From Natronorubrum halophilum (GTDB lineage: Archaea > Halobacteriota > Halobacteria > Halobacteriales > Natrialbaceae), in assembly GCF_003670115.1 (NCBI RefSeq), contig NZ_QQTY01000004.1, positions 496,001 to 560,000 on the forward strand: DNA of 64,000 bases, written 5' to 3'. The notes beneath the pieces are model-generated. The model did not search any database. It was not told the origin of the DNA and worked only from the letters and a program-made list of their open reading frames with translations. Every line of letters begins with the position of its first letter. Positions within the stretch are counted from its first letter, which is position 1. A program made the translations under genes and the position numbers. This document shows positions 8,197-15,819 of the stretch, in pieces.

Positions 8197-9891
8197 TCAG
8201 TTCTCGAAGCGCGCCTGAACGAACGGCTGTACGTCGTCGATATCGCTCAGCCGAGAGTCCGAGAGGAGAACGGCCTCCGTCTCTTCGAGTGGAACCGAGA
8301 GGCTGATCTCCTTGGTCCGGCCGTAGCGACCCTTGGAGACGACGACGGCGTTGACGATCCCGAGCATGTCGAGTTCGCTGATGAGATCCGTCACCCGCCG
8401 CTGGGTCAGGACGTCGGCGTCGATCTCCTCGCACAGGCGCTTGTAGATGTTGAACACCTCGCCCGTGTTGATGCTGTGAACGCCGTTTTTCTCGAGCAGG
8501 ATGATCGAAAAGAGGACGAGTTTGCTCTGTGTCGGCAGCGTGCGGACGACTTCGACCACGCGGTCGAGTTCGATCTTGTCCTGTGCCTGCCGAACGTGGT
8601 CCTCGACGATCGTCTCCGTCTGGGAGCGTTCGGCCAGTTCGCCGGCCGTGCGAAGGAGGTCCAGGGCGCGACGCGCGTCGCCGTGTTCCTGTGCGGCGAA
8701 GGCCGCACACAGCGGGATCACGTCGTCCGAAAGCGCACCGGCCTTGAACGCGACGTTCGAGCGGTGCTCCAAAATGTCCCGCAGTTGGTTGGCGTCGTAG
8801 GGCGGGAAGACGATCTCTTCTTCGCCCAGCGAGGACTTGACGCGCGGGTCGAGGAAGTCGGTGAACTTCAGGTCGTTCGAGATCCCGATGATCGAGACCC
8901 GGGAGTTCTCGAGTTCGGAGTTCATCCGCGAGAGGTTGTAGAGCGTGTCGTCACCGCTTTTCTCGACGAGCTTGTCGATCTCGTCGAGCATGATGACGAC
9001 GACCCGTTCGTCGTAATCGACGGCGTCGAAGAAGACGCTGTAGACGCGGTCGGTCGGCCACCCGGTCATCGGCACCTCCTCGAACGACTCTTTGTCCTCC
9101 TCGAGGCTCTCGATGCGGGCTTCGATATCGCTTCGGGATCCGAACGAGGTTTCCTCGAGCGGATGGGCCGGACGATCCGCGGCGGTGTCGACGGCGGTTT
9201 CGGTTCCGGCAGCAGCGTCGATAGCGGCGTCAGTATCGGCGTCGGTTTCAGTCGAAATGGAGTCGTCGCCGATATCCGCATCCGGTCCGTCGAACGCGCT
9301 GTTCGGATCGGAGCGGTCGGGTTCACCGAGTTCGTCCCGAGCGTTCACCGCGGAACCGGGGTCGGACGCGGCCGTCGACTCGTACTCCTCGAGGTCGTCG
9401 ATCAGGGCCTCGAGATCGTCGACCCGATCGTCGATCCGGGCTTCGTTCTTCTCGATGAATTTGTTCGCGAGCTGTGCGAGCACGCGGTACTGGGTGTCGG
9501 TGACCTCACAGTTGATGTACTCGACGTCACACGGAACGCTGTACTTCTGGGAGGTGCTCTCGAGTTCCTTGCTGACGAACTTCGCGCTCGCGGTCTTGCC
9601 CGTCCCGGTCTTGCCGTAGATGAGAATGTTCGACGGCGTCTCGCCGCGGAGCGCAGCGACGAGGATGGTCGCCATCTTGTTGATCTGATCGCTTCGGTGA
9701 GGGAGTTCGTGCGGCGTGTAGGAGGGGCGAAGGACCTCTTTGTTCTCGAAGATCGGTTCACCGCTGAGTAGATCGTCGAACAGCCCCTGGCTCGACTCTT
9801 CGTCGTCGAGATCGGAGCCCTCGAAGTTCGAGAACCCCGCTGTCTCGTCGATATCGGCCTCCTCTCTCGTGGTTTCTGAATCGTTTGACAT
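8197..9891 (-). CDS. orc1: Orc1/Cdc6 origin-binding AAA+ initiator
   Basis: Binds ORB elements and loads MCM to start replication. The 564-residue protein has an acidic N-terminus (1-50), the AAA+ domain with Walker A GKTGTGKT (93-100) and Walker B VVVIMLDEID (about 297-306), sensor region IIGISNDLKF, and a C-terminal winged helix with LTQRRVTDLISELDMLGIV. A roughly 110-residue acidic, low-complexity insertion (about 155-265) splits the AAA+ domain between Walker A and B. Its start is 14 bases from an ORB and next to the AT-rich origin, so this is probably the oriC1-linked initiator, possibly autoregulated through that ORB. Confidence 0.96.
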   Translation of the reverse strand: MSNDSETTREEADIDETAGFSNFEGSDLDDEESSQGLFDDLLSGEPIFENKEVLRPSYTPHELPHRSDQINKMATILVAALRGETPSNILIYGKTGTGKTASAKFVSKELESTSQKYSVPCDVEYINCEVTDTQYRVLAQLANKFIEKNEARIDDRVDDLEALIDDLEEYESTAASDPGSAVNARDELGEPDRSDPNSAFDGPDADIGDDSISTETDADTDAAIDAAAGTETAVDTAADRPAHPLEETSFGSRSDIEARIESLEEDKESFEEVPMTGWPTDRVYSVFFDAVDYDERVVVIMLDEIDKLVEKSGDDTLYNLSRMNSELENSRVSIIGISNDLKFTDFLDPRVKSSLGEEEIVFPPYDANQLRDILEHRSNVAFKAGALSDDVIPLCAAFAAQEHGDARRALDLLRTAGELAERSQTETIVEDHVRQAQDKIELDRVVEVVRTLPTQSKLVLFSIILLEKNGVHSINTGEVFNIYKRLCEEIDADVLTQRRVTDLISELDMLGIVNAVVVSKGRYGRTKEISLSVPLEETEAVLLSDSRLSDIDDVQPFVQARFEN

Positions 9892-9904
9892 CCGTCGTAC
9901 ACAT

Positions 9905-9924
9905 ACCCCCTCGTTTCGAGTGGA
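9905..9924 (+). other. ORB element upstream of orc1
   Basis: ACCCCCTCGTTTCGAGTGGA lies directly before the orc1 start. It matches the haloarchaeal ORB core and the two origin ORBs at 10512 and 10830. Its position suggests both origin function and autoregulation of orc1. Confidence 0.8.
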
Positions 9925-9939
9925 ATTCCCGGCCCGAAA

Positions 9940-9992
9940 GCATGAAAATAGCGTAGTAAATGGCCTATGTGGGCCAATTCACTATTTCATGC
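9940..9992. promoter_or_regulatory. Nested dyad in the orc1 promoter region
   Basis: Outer arms gcatgaaaatag (9940-9951) and ctatttcatgc (9982-9992) are complementary apart from one bulged A. Inside them is a perfect tggcc...ggcca dyad (9961-9965 and 9972-9976). It lies 50-100 bases upstream of orc1, between its ORB and the AT-rich origin. It could be an operator, a promoter dyad or an unwinding aid; the role is inferred. Confidence 0.6.
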
Positions 9993-10511
9993 AGCCGGCG
10001 CGGGTCCAGTTGATGCAAACGAAACAGAGGAAAACCATCGTATTAAATTCTTCCCTTCGTTCGACGGATCGGGTCAGTTCGATACTCGGTTAGGGCGTGT
10101 GATACCCTGAGAACGGGTGATTGGCGAAATACGAGCAGTTATCACGAGTCGTGACAGTGGACCCACGTCCGTTTCGAGTCGATTACGAGACGTAGTGGTG
10201 TACTACTGGTCGGTGCCGTCGGCGGGTCGCCGGTGAGAGTTGATAGATGTCGGATATCCAACAGCGGATCGCTGGCGAATAGTCCGCCCGCGGGCAATCC
10301 AGTACGAGTTCGGGAGAAAGAACTCGAGAAACGGATACGAGTTCACCGGTCGAGTGGCGTGAGCCCGCGAGTGAAAGTACGCTGGATCGGTGTGTTACCA
10401 TCAGACAGCATCGAGTGGACGACATCGATCGACTACGTCCGGTGTGAGAACGTGCTCGGGAGTGTGAGTACAAGAACCGAGAAGAAAGAAAGGGATTGCC
10501 GCCAACCCCCC

Positions 10512-10531
10512 ACCCCTTCGTTTCAGGTGGA
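10512..10531 (+). other. Origin ORB 2 with C-string
   Basis: ACCCCTTCGTTTCAGGTGGA preceded by a run of C (10506-10511). It is inverted relative to the ORB at 10830-10849, and together they bracket the AT-rich unwinding region. Confidence 0.85.
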
Positions 10532-10614
10532 ACGTGACGAGAGAGGGGGAGGGGGGATGAGAGGTCTGTGGGATGGGAAGTTTTATTACCATGGCTGAGA
10601 AATTCGGTCCGTAG

Positions 10615-10877
10615 CACTAGCAAAACAGATATTTTACTAGAGATTGGTGTTACAGTTACTAGGACCTACTAGAAACGTCTCTATAAGCGACTCGAGTTAC
10701 TAGAATGACTCTCGTTACCGAATTCGATCGGCTAACACCCTTCTCTATCCTTTTCTCGGTAGTAAAGAGACGATCTTTCCCCGATCCCAGCCGATTCCGT
10801 CGGTTCATCCACCCACCGGCTCGTCCATCTCCACTCGAAACGAAGGGGTGGGGGTCTCTCTTGTGGTGTGCTACTAG
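10615..10877. repeat. CTAG cluster in the unwinding region
   Basis: Six CTAG sites occur within 263 bases: one in cactag at 10615-10620 and five in tactag at 10635, 10657, 10667, 10698 and 10872. CTAG is normally rare in haloarchaeal genomes, so the cluster is conspicuous. Five copies share the longer word tactag, usually followed by a purine. The sequence is AT-rich and non-coding. Confidence 0.7.
10830..10849 (-). other. Origin ORB 3 with G-string
   Basis: TCCACTCGAAACGAAGGGGT followed by gggg; the exact inverse arrangement of the ORB at 10512-10531. The G-string next to the core is a known feature of haloarchaeal ORBs. Confidence 0.85.
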
Positions 10878-11223
10878 AACACATCTAATGAAAACTCATA
10901 AATTTGTTCCCATAATCAACCCTACTCATTTTCACATCCGATCACACCCATATTCTTCCAGTCTCCTCTTCACATCGTGATCGTCTCCCTTGATTGTCTC
11001 CCCTGGCCGTCTTCCCATAATCGTCTCTTCTGATCATCTCTCTTGACTGCCCCCTCCTCATCGTTGGTCATCGTTCTCTCCGCAATTTCGTTCAGCAGTT
11101 CGTGTCTTCGACCGGAACGAGGAACTCTCTCTCGTTGAATTGTCTACACGTCTGACGTAGGCTTAAGTGAGTTCAGTTTGTAGTACGCGCAACTGCACCC
11201 CGCGGTGCTGGAGGCCCCCAAGG

Positions 11224-11862
11224 ATGGGACTGTTCACAGAACTCAAAGATAATATCTCTCGGGTTACGGATCGCCTGTTTTCCGAACAGGAGCCCAAACG
11301 AATCGGCATCTACGGTCCGCCGAACGCCGGAAAGACAACGCTCGCCAATCGTATCGCTCGCGACTGGACCGGTGACGCCATCGGCGCGGAGAGTCACATT
11401 CCCCACGAAACGCGTCGCGCACGAAGAAAAGAAGGCGTCGAGATCGAACGCGACGGCAAGTCGGTAACCATCGACATCGTCGACACGCCCGGTGTAACGA
11501 CGAAAGTCGACTACGAGGAGTTCACCGACGAGATGGAAGAAGACGATGCGATCCGTCGGTCCCGCGAGGCGACCGAAGGCGTCGCGGAAGCGATGCACTG
11601 GCTGCGCGAGGACGTCGACGGCGTCATTTACGTCCTCGACAGCGCCAAGGATCCGATCACGCAGGTCAATACGATGCTGATCGGCATCATCGAATCCCGG
11701 GATCTCCCCGTTCTCATCTTCGCGAACAAGATCGACCTCGACGACTCGAGCGTCAAGCGGATCGAGGACGCCTTCCCACAGCACAAGACCGTCCCGCTGT
11801 CGGCGAAAGAAGGCGAGAACATGGACGAAGTGTACGAAAACATCGCGGAGTACTTCGGGTGA
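11224..11862 (+). CDS. oapA: Origin-associated Era-like GTPase OapA
   Basis: A 212-residue TRAFAC-type GTPase. G1 is GPPNAGKT (31-38), the G3 region is IVDTPGV (85-91) and G4 is FANKIDLDD, with PLSAKEGEN as the G5-like segment. The ATG at 11224 is preceded by ggagg about 9 bases upstream; an upstream in-frame ATG at 11167 would add a poorly conserved N-terminus. It is the first gene of the oapABC operon beside oriC1. In Haloarcula these genes are reported as origin-associated; the molecular role remains unclear. Confidence 0.9.
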   Translation: MGLFTELKDNISRVTDRLFSEQEPKRIGIYGPPNAGKTTLANRIARDWTGDAIGAESHIPHETRRARRKEGVEIERDGKSVTIDIVDTPGVTTKVDYEEFTDEMEEDDAIRRSREATEGVAEAMHWLREDVDGVIYVLDSAKDPITQVNTMLIGIIESRDLPVLIFANKIDLDDSSVKRIEDAFPQHKTVPLSAKEGENMDEVYENIAEYFG

Positions 11863-11868
11863 GAGAGA

Positions 11869-12273
11869 ATGCCAAAAGCAACTAACGCGGACGACTCGGA
11901 TGCTCCCGACGGCGTTCAGATCGATCTGATCAGCGGCGAGCGGATGGACGGGATGGCGACGATGGAGAAGATTCGGATGATCCTCGACGGCGTCCACGAC
12001 GGGAACATCGTCATCTTAGAAGAGGGACTGACCCCCGACGAGGAGAGCCGACTCATCGAGGTAACGATGGCCGAGATCAGCCCCGACGAGTTCAACGGGA
12101 TCGAGATCGAGACCTACCCGAAATCCGATACGCGTGATTCCTCGCTGCTCGGTCGCATCATGGGCGGCGGCGACGAGTCGGCGGCGAAACTGACGGTCAT
12201 CGGGCCGGCGAACCAGATCGAAACGCTTCACAAGGACGAAACGCTCATCAGTGCGCTCGTGTCTCGAGACTAA
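11869..12273 (+). CDS. oapB: Origin-associated protein OapB (DUF2073)
   Basis: A 134-residue acidic protein of the DUF2073 family. It starts 6 bases after the oapA stop with ggtgagaga just upstream, and overlaps the oapC start by one base. The central part (GVQIDLISGERMDGM and EEGLTPDEESRLIEVTM) is typical of the family, which is always linked to the GTPase. No catalytic motif is visible. It is probably co-translated with OapA and OapC and acts in the same complex or pathway. Confidence 0.9.
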   Translation: MPKATNADDSDAPDGVQIDLISGERMDGMATMEKIRMILDGVHDGNIVILEEGLTPDEESRLIEVTMAEISPDEFNGIEIETYPKSDTRDSSLLGRIMGGGDESAAKLTVIGPANQIETLHKDETLISALVSRD

Positions 12274-13292
12274 TGCCCCACGAATGTACGAACTGTGGCC
12301 GGACGTTCCCCGACGGCTCCAAGGAGATGCTGTCTGGATGTCCCGACTGCGGCGGGAACAAGTTTCAGTTCGCGCCCTCCGGACGGGCCGCGACCGGACC
12401 GGCCGACTCTGCTCCACAGGAAGCGACCGACTCGGCTGGCGACCCTGGCACCGACTCGACCGGTGACACCGGAACCGTCGAGCGCGCCGCAGAAACAGTT
12501 CGTGGATGGGTCTCATCCGACTCGACACAGTCGGACGAACTCGTGCAATCGGTAGACACCACCGCGGTCGACGCGAATCGCCACGACGGATCGGAGCAAT
12601 CCTGGCCCTCGGACGACGAGACTCCCGAGACCGACTCGACGGCGGACTCGAGCGATGAAACCGGGGAGTTCACGGAATGGCCGGATACGGCGCGTCGACC
12701 CGAAGACCGAACGACCGCACCGGAGCAGGGCCGCGACGAACACGAGGGCTCTCGATCCGCATCCGACGCGGAGCCCGAATCTGAAATAACCGAACCGACG
12801 AACGCCGGAACGGACTCCACACACGCGAGCCCCGCGTCTTCGTCCGGGGCGTCCGCTGCCGGCGACGCTGCAACCGACTCAGCGGAATCGATCAGTGCCG
12901 TCTCGAGTTCGGACGACAGCGAAAACACGGCCCAGGCCGACGCTCGAAGCGACGTCGTTTCGGCGGACGAACTCCCAACTGGAGAGCAGCGTACTCCGGA
13001 GACCGTCGCTGACGCGGGTACCCGGGCGGACGGTCCGGAACCGGGAGCGGGCGACCAGCCACCGGAACACGGCCGGGTCGTCAGCGAACCGTCCGGTGAC
13101 CAGCCCTCTATCGAAGAGCTCCGAGCGGAACTCAACGAGCAATTCGAGAGCATCAAGATCGTGAGTCCGGGCCAGTACGAACTCAACCTGATGGAACTCT
13201 ACAACCGCGAGGAGTACATCATCTCGCTGCAAGAAGACGGTCGATACGTTATCGACGTACCGGAATCGTGGCACGCGGATGACGATTCGTAG
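12273..13292 (+). CDS. oapC: Origin-associated zinc-ribbon protein OapC
   Basis: A 339-residue protein with an N-terminal zinc ribbon (HECTNCG at 3-9 and GCPDCGG at 22-28). A very long serine/threonine/aspartate-rich disordered linker runs from about 40 to 265. The small conserved C-terminal domain (SIEELRAELNEQFESI through DGRYVIDVPESW) is probably the functional partner domain. Its ATG overlaps the oapB stop by one base, indicating coupling. The linker is unusually long for a protein whose folded ends total about 100 residues. Confidence 0.88.
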   Translation: MPHECTNCGRTFPDGSKEMLSGCPDCGGNKFQFAPSGRAATGPADSAPQEATDSAGDPGTDSTGDTGTVERAAETVRGWVSSDSTQSDELVQSVDTTAVDANRHDGSEQSWPSDDETPETDSTADSSDETGEFTEWPDTARRPEDRTTAPEQGRDEHEGSRSASDAEPESEITEPTNAGTDSTHASPASSSGASAAGDAATDSAESISAVSSSDDSENTAQADARSDVVSADELPTGEQRTPETVADAGTRADGPEPGAGDQPPEHGRVVSEPSGDQPSIEELRAELNEQFESIKIVSPGQYELNLMELYNREEYIISLQEDGRYVIDVPESWHADDDS

Positions 13293-13727
13293 CGTCGAGA
13301 TCGTCGCTCTCAGTCCGGGATGACCGTTCTCGGTACTCGGAATGATGGCTCTCGGTCCGGAATGATCGTTCGAAGCAATTCTCGACTCGAACCAATCCCC
13401 GTCCCGAGCAGAATCAACACCCCTCTATTTCAACTGTAATCACTTCGTCAGGTACTGCTTGCGGAAGATATCGTCGTAATTGGGTTCCATGTGAAATGAT
13501 GGCTATGAGGTACCGTCTCGAGAGCCGAGTAGTTCACCGCTAACCCGAGCGGGTTCAGTGGACCCCGAGAGTGCGTTTCCGGCGTCCGTCAGATCTCCTC
13601 GAGCGCTTCCGCCGCTCGGACGTGCGTCCGTGTCCGCCTCCACGTACGGGGGTGACTCCGGGTCGTGTCGGCCGAAATTACGGCCGAGAAAGATGGATTT
13701 AAGCAACGCGGCTGATTCCGTTCGCGT
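13293..13727. other. Intergenic region with degenerate ORB and a micro-ORF
   Basis: A gap of 435 bases between oapC and a small membrane protein gene. It holds a degenerate ORB-like site (13419-13438, ACCCCTCTATTTCAACTGTA), two copies of an aatgat...ctcggtccggaatgat-like word near 13340-13370, and a minus-strand 16-codon ORF at 13440-13490. A TATA-like gatttaag sits about 31 bases before the ATG at 13728. No larger gene is supported. Confidence 0.6.
13440..13490 (-). other. Possible 16-codon micro-ORF
   Basis: Encodes MEPNYDDIFRKQYLTK. The composition looks protein-like rather than random for this genome, and the stop abuts the degenerate ORB. No clear promoter or ribosome binding site is seen on the minus strand. 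It may be a gene remnant. Confidence 0.25.
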
Positions 13728-13817
13728 ATGAGCACCCCAACCAAGATCGTCCTTACTACGATCGCCGTATCGGCGCTGCTGTCGCTGGTGGTCGTCTTCC
13801 AGACTGTTCTCGTCTGA
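13728..13817 (+). CDS. 29-residue single-span membrane peptide
   Basis: Encodes a 29-residue peptide with a short polar start (MSTPTKI) and one hydrophobic helix (about 9-28). Its TGA overlaps the ATG of the next gene as TGATG, so the two are translationally coupled. The TATA-like gatttaag is 31 bases upstream, which fits a leaderless mRNA and supports this start. It may anchor or regulate the protein encoded downstream. No family is recognised. Confidence 0.65.
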   Translation: MSTPTKIVLTTIAVSALLSLVVVFQTVLV

Positions 13818-14599
13818 TGTTCGAGGTTCGCGACCCCTCGAGTCCGGTCGAGGCAGTCCGCGACGAGTACGCACCCGACGTACAGATACTCGACTGTGAG
13901 CGCGATTTCGAGACGCTGGACCCCGCACGGGCCGAAGACCTCGGACTCCTCGTCGACGCGCTCAAGCCGGCGAGCTATCCGGCTGGGTGGCTGCCCGACG
14001 ACGCGCCGACGCTGCTGACCCGGTATGCGGGTCCACAACTGACCATCGGAATGCCCGGCGACGGCAGCGTCGTCTGGACGCGCCAGACCGAGCCGCCGAT
14101 CGTTCTCGTCAAGGCTCGCGTCGCGGGCTCGCCGGAGTCGTTCGTTGACTTCCTGCTCGCCGAGGCGCTGGTCGAACTCGATCTCGAGGTGCCCGAGCAC
14201 TTCCTCGGCTTCTTCGAGGACGACTATCTCGCGCTCGACGAGGCGACAGACCTCGACCCGAACAGCACCTACCAGGTTGCGGCGGCGCTGTACGACGGCT
14301 GGGTCGGACTCCAGACGCGAGACGTCTTCGCGGGCTGGCGGGACGACCACCCCGAACTCTTCGACGCCTGGCAGGACGCCGGGAGTCGACTCGAGGACCG
14401 CGTTTCCGGACTGCCACGCGCCGTCGCCCGCGGCGAAACGGATTTCGCGGACGCGACGGAGCTGGCGTGTGCGGCGATCAAGCACGGACTCGAGTTGCCA
14501 GCGCCGTTTGCGGCGCTCGATACGAGCGCGTACCGCGATCACGGCTCGGAGTACGCGGTCAAGTGGGCCGAGAAGACGTTCGACTCGCTCGTCGAATAA
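13817..14599 (+). CDS. Conserved haloarchaeal hypothetical protein
   Basis: A 260-residue, very acidic soluble protein. I do not recognise a characterised domain; the sequence has the look of a haloarchaea-specific conserved family (helical middle, FVDFLLAEALVELDLEVPE, and C-terminal ELACAAIKHGLELPAPF). The start overlaps the stop of the 29-residue membrane peptide, indicating an operon of two. No signal peptide or membrane span. Function unknown. Confidence 0.8.
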   Translation: MFEVRDPSSPVEAVRDEYAPDVQILDCERDFETLDPARAEDLGLLVDALKPASYPAGWLPDDAPTLLTRYAGPQLTIGMPGDGSVVWTRQTEPPIVLVKARVAGSPESFVDFLLAEALVELDLEVPEHFLGFFEDDYLALDEATDLDPNSTYQVAAALYDGWVGLQTRDVFAGWRDDHPELFDAWQDAGSRLEDRVSGLPRAVARGETDFADATELACAAIKHGLELPAPFAALDTSAYRDHGSEYAVKWAEKTFDSLVE

Positions 14600-14746
14600 C
14601 GCGATTTCCGTTTCGAGGTGGTGGTTTCGAGTACCCGATCACGAGCTATCCGTCCGGCACCGATCAGCGCGCGCCACCGTGGACGACGAGCCGAGAGCTC
14701 GAGACGTTGCTCTCCGCGAATAACCCGCAGGAAACGGGACCGGGAG

Positions 14747-15325
14747 CTAGAACTCGGCGTCGATGCTCCCGTCCTCGTCCAGATCGATGATCCCGTCGAA
14801 CAGCTCGCGGAAGTCGTCGACGAGCGACTCGTCGTGGGGTTCTTCGGAAACGTGGAAGAGGCCGACCGCGTCGTGTTCCTCGAGCAGTTCCAGAATTCGC
14901 TCGATCGTCTCGAGGGCTTCGTCGTCGCCGGCGTAGTAGGCGAGTTCGGTCACGGAGTCGAAGCTGAGTCGGAGTTTGCCGTCGTGAGACTCGAGGAAGC
15001 CGTCGATGTGTTCGACGATGCCGTCGACGTCGTCGGGTGCGGCGACGTAGTGGACGGTGTCGCTCTTGCGGCGGGAGTAGCCGCGTTCGATGCTGAGGGT
15101 GTCGAGGATTTCCGCGCGCTCTTCGTCGACGTCGTAGTATTCGAGTTTCTGCCTGACCTCGCGGGCAGTGGTTCGCGTGGAGATGACGAGGAAGTTGTCG
15201 GTGTCGGTTTTGAGAAAATCGGTGTCGATGCGGTCCGTTTCGCCCGTACTCGGGTGAAGCAACAGGACACCTGTCCCGCCAGGTACCGTTTCCGGCGTCC
15301 CATCGATTGCAAGCGAATAGTCCAT
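14747..15325 (-). CDS. RecA/KaiC-like protein with degenerate P-loop
   Basis: A 192-residue protein whose N-terminal GTGVLLLHPSTGETDRID aligns in pattern with a KaiC/RadA Walker A but has glutamate-threonine where GKT/S would be, so ATP binding is doubtful. The middle (VISTRTTAREVRQKLEYY) fits the following RecA-like strand and helix. The ATG at 15325 has an acttaatt box about 30 bases upstream, giving a leaderless mRNA; the longer version starting at 15430 is less likely. It may be a regulator derived from the KaiC family. Confidence 0.75.
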   Translation of the reverse strand: MDYSLAIDGTPETVPGGTGVLLLHPSTGETDRIDTDFLKTDTDNFLVISTRTTAREVRQKLEYYDVDEERAEILDTLSIERGYSRRKSDTVHYVAAPDDVDGIVEHIDGFLESHDGKLRLSFDSVTELAYYAGDDEALETIERILELLEEHDAVGLFHVSEEPHDESLVDDFRELFDGIIDLDEDGSIDAEF

Positions 15326-15819
15326 ATTGACGTGAACAACTTTCGGCACCGACTTAATTGTCCCGTCTACAGTCGCCGCTATCGAACGTGACGGATTCGG
15401 GTGAACTCGGAGCGTCTGCTCAGGACCCAACGGTTCTTCTGACGGAAACTAACGCGTCGTCGACTACCGCCGAGACGGTCGGTTCCGATTGTGATGGTCG
15501 GGATACCTCTCCGGAGGAAGCTCACACGCGGAACTGCTCACGCGGACCTGCGGTCCGTTTCACACTGGTGCTGTGAAAAAGCGGCCGAGTAGGAGTTATC
15601 TGTTCGGCCTCGATCCGATGCCCACGGATTTCGGCCAACCTCAACTCCTCCAACCACTACTTTTTAGGCCACCCTAAAAAATCTGTCGGTCGCTCGAATG
15701 TCCGGGACGGTTGGATGTACATCGTTCGACGGAAACCTGACTCGCTTCGACCTGCGGTGCTCGCGCCGTCGGTTCGAGTCGAACGCGTTTTGCCCGCTGA
15801 GACTGACGACTCGTACATG
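15326..15819. other. Intergenic region with iron-regulator-like palindrome
   Basis: A gap of 494 bases. No convincing gene is found. It contains the divergent promoter of the RecA-like gene near 15351, a small ggacc...ggtcc dyad near 15545, the palindrome at 15661-15680, and a promoter-like gcgttttgcc about 30 bases before the methyltransferase ATG. Confidence 0.5.
15661..15680. promoter_or_regulatory. Perfect palindrome, DtxR/Idr-like operator
   Basis: TTTTTAGG, spacer CCAC, CCTAAAAA: an 8-base perfect inverted repeat. The TTAGG...CCTAA core is the classic binding pattern of DtxR-family metal regulators (SirR/Idr in haloarchaea). The right arm also serves as a TATA-like element for a start about 25-35 bases downstream. 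Iron regulation is inferred. Confidence 0.6.

Larger units (their letters stand above)
9892..11223. other. Replication origin oriC1 (AT-rich intergenic region with inverted ORBs)
   Basis: The largest non-coding gap in the window, 1.3 kb between divergent orc1 and oapA. Three ORB 20-mers lie at 9905-9924 (+), 10512-10531 (+) and 10830-10849 (-). The last two are inverted, each extended by a C/G string (C-run before 10512, GGGGTGGGGG at 10845-10854), and flank about 300 bases of AT-rich DNA, the likely duplex-unwinding element. That element holds five CTAG sites, and a sixth lies just beyond ORB3. Beyond it, about 10880-11090 is pyrimidine-rich with repeated atcgtctc-like words. Known haloarchaeal oriC1 loci have the same gene order (orc1, origin, oapABC). 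Confidence 0.9.

Noticed and set aside
7705-9771. A 688-codon open frame on the plus strand across orc1
   Set aside because: It is an antisense shadow: high GC keeps the opposite strand open, and orc1 on the minus strand has clear motifs.
15358-15576. 72-codon plus-strand frame in the gap before the methyltransferase
   Set aside because: No promoter, no conserved sequence and poor codon composition for this genome.
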